Assembly (NCBI GenBank): GCA_964393895.1
Contig: CAYMWP010000017.1
Coordinates: forward strand, 1 to 47,879
Direction of reading: 5' to 3'
Length of the DNA stretch: 47,879 nt
From: B4-G1 sp964393895
Lineage (GTDB): Bacteria > Chloroflexota > Anaerolineae > B4-G1
Made by a program: the position numbers and the translations under genes
Shown here: piece after piece, positions 47,471-47,879 of the stretch
Layout of the letters: the number at the start of each line of letters is the position of its first letter
Position numbering within the stretch: the first letter of the stretch is position 1
Notes under the pieces: generated by a model
The model's database searches: none
Seen by the model: the letters and a program-made list of their open reading frames with translations, nothing else
Told to the model about the DNA's origin: nothing

Positions 47471-47538
47471 CTCTGCGCCATTCCCCTCTCTAGACAGAGA
47501 TAAGAGAGACATTGAGGGGGATAGCTTTCAGTGTCCTC

Positions 47539-47879
47539 TTACGGGCAGGCCGAGTCGTAGAAAGTGAACTTGCCACCCTCGATCTTGACGATGACCGCGC
47601 ACTTGATGGGGTCGCCCTCAGGGGTGAACGTCATGTTGCCCGTGATGCCGGCAAAGTCCTTGATCTTGGCCAGTTGGTCCTTCACGGCCTCACGGTCCTG
47701 TGCCAGGTCGCCGCTCAGGCCGCCGGTGTTCTGAATGGCCTGTAGCACCAGGCCCATCGCGTCCCACGTCAGGGCAGCCACGTCGCCAGGGGTCTCGCCA
47801 TAGTCCGCCTCGTACCGGTCAATGAACTCCTTGGTGGCCCCGGTCGCGCCCTCGGCGGCGTAGTGGGTGCTGAAGAACA
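47539..47879 (-). CDS. LivK-like substrate-binding protein, C-terminal part (cut by window end)
   Basis: The frame is open from the window edge to the stop at 47539 and gives the last about 113 residues: FIDRYEADYGETPGDVAALT, WDAMGLVLQAIQNTGGLSGD, then ITGNMTFTPEGDPIKCAVIV and a short tail FYDSACP. This is the periplasmic-binding fold type 1 C-terminal lobe, as in LivJ/LivK, where the substrate-binding protein precedes livHMGF. The lipobox and ligand site lie outside the window. A terminal Cys four residues from the end (SACP) is unusual and may pair with the other Cys. Confidence 0.9.
   Translation of the reverse strand, partial: FFSTHYAAEGATGATKEFIDRYEADYGETPGDVAALTWDAMGLVLQAIQNTGGLSGDLAQDREAVKDQLAKIKDFAGITGNMTFTPEGDPIKCAVIVKIEGGKFTFYDSACP

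Overview
The window looks like a chromosomal piece of a Chloroflexota bacterium, most likely Anaerolineae. The reasons are the GC-rich sequence, an LIV and an AapJQMP-type amino-acid importer side by side, two glutamate dehydrogenases, DUF348/G5, cohesin, dockerin and LysM surface proteins, GAF-type sensor kinases, and many small intergenic palindromes and degenerate heptamer repeats. No 16S gene or marker search supports the placement, so it is an inference. There is a 10-N assembly gap at 6159-6168, and genes are cut at both window ends.

Layout. (1) 1-4806, minus strand: an envelope operon (DUF348/G5/propeller lipoprotein, O-antigen ligase, DUF4230 protein) followed by a truncated secreted-protein gene with an 11-C tract just after its start. 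(2) 5069-10655, plus strand: five exported proteins. Two carry cohesin-like plus dockerin domains, one is a membrane-anchored cohesin, one is a cohesin with two LysM domains, and one is an anchored CAP-domain protein. (3) 10660-13488: murI and a receiver/GAF/PAS/histidine-kinase hybrid. (4) 13691-18830, minus: Era-like GTPase, Wzz-like protein, GT4, a RelE-type toxin-antitoxin pair, rnhB and a GT2. (5) 19132-25153, minus: gdh with a coupled unknown CxxC protein, an OmpR-type two-component system, a GT2 and an rmlD-like gene. (6) 25386-30450, plus: PadR regulator, ABC ATPase, TlpA/MauD-like thioredoxin, an exported eight-cysteine peptide and a large FtsX-type permease. (7) 30475-33041, minus: DUF3467 protein, translin-like protein, a Cas4-like nuclease split into two membrane-anchored halves, and a PIG-L deacetylase, followed at 33089-33513 by a block of nested inverted repeats that could be a structured RNA. 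(8) 33616-47879, minus: ssb, a second gdh, gatB, a DUF2283/DUF4258 pair, the aapJQMP-like importer, alr, and livFGMH with a partial livK.

How the parts may work together. Regions 1, 4 and 5 supply surface polysaccharide. Region 2 would display and dock proteins on the wall. murI and alr supply D-Glu and D-Ala for peptidoglycan. Region 8 imports amino acids, and the two glutamate dehydrogenases link them to central carbon.

The least explained systems are the PadR/ABC/thioredoxin/Cys-rich-peptide operon, the split Cas4-like operon with translin, the structured block beside it, and a family of small insertions carrying AGACCTC(C/G)GAGGTCT palindromes flanked by 6-bp direct repeats.
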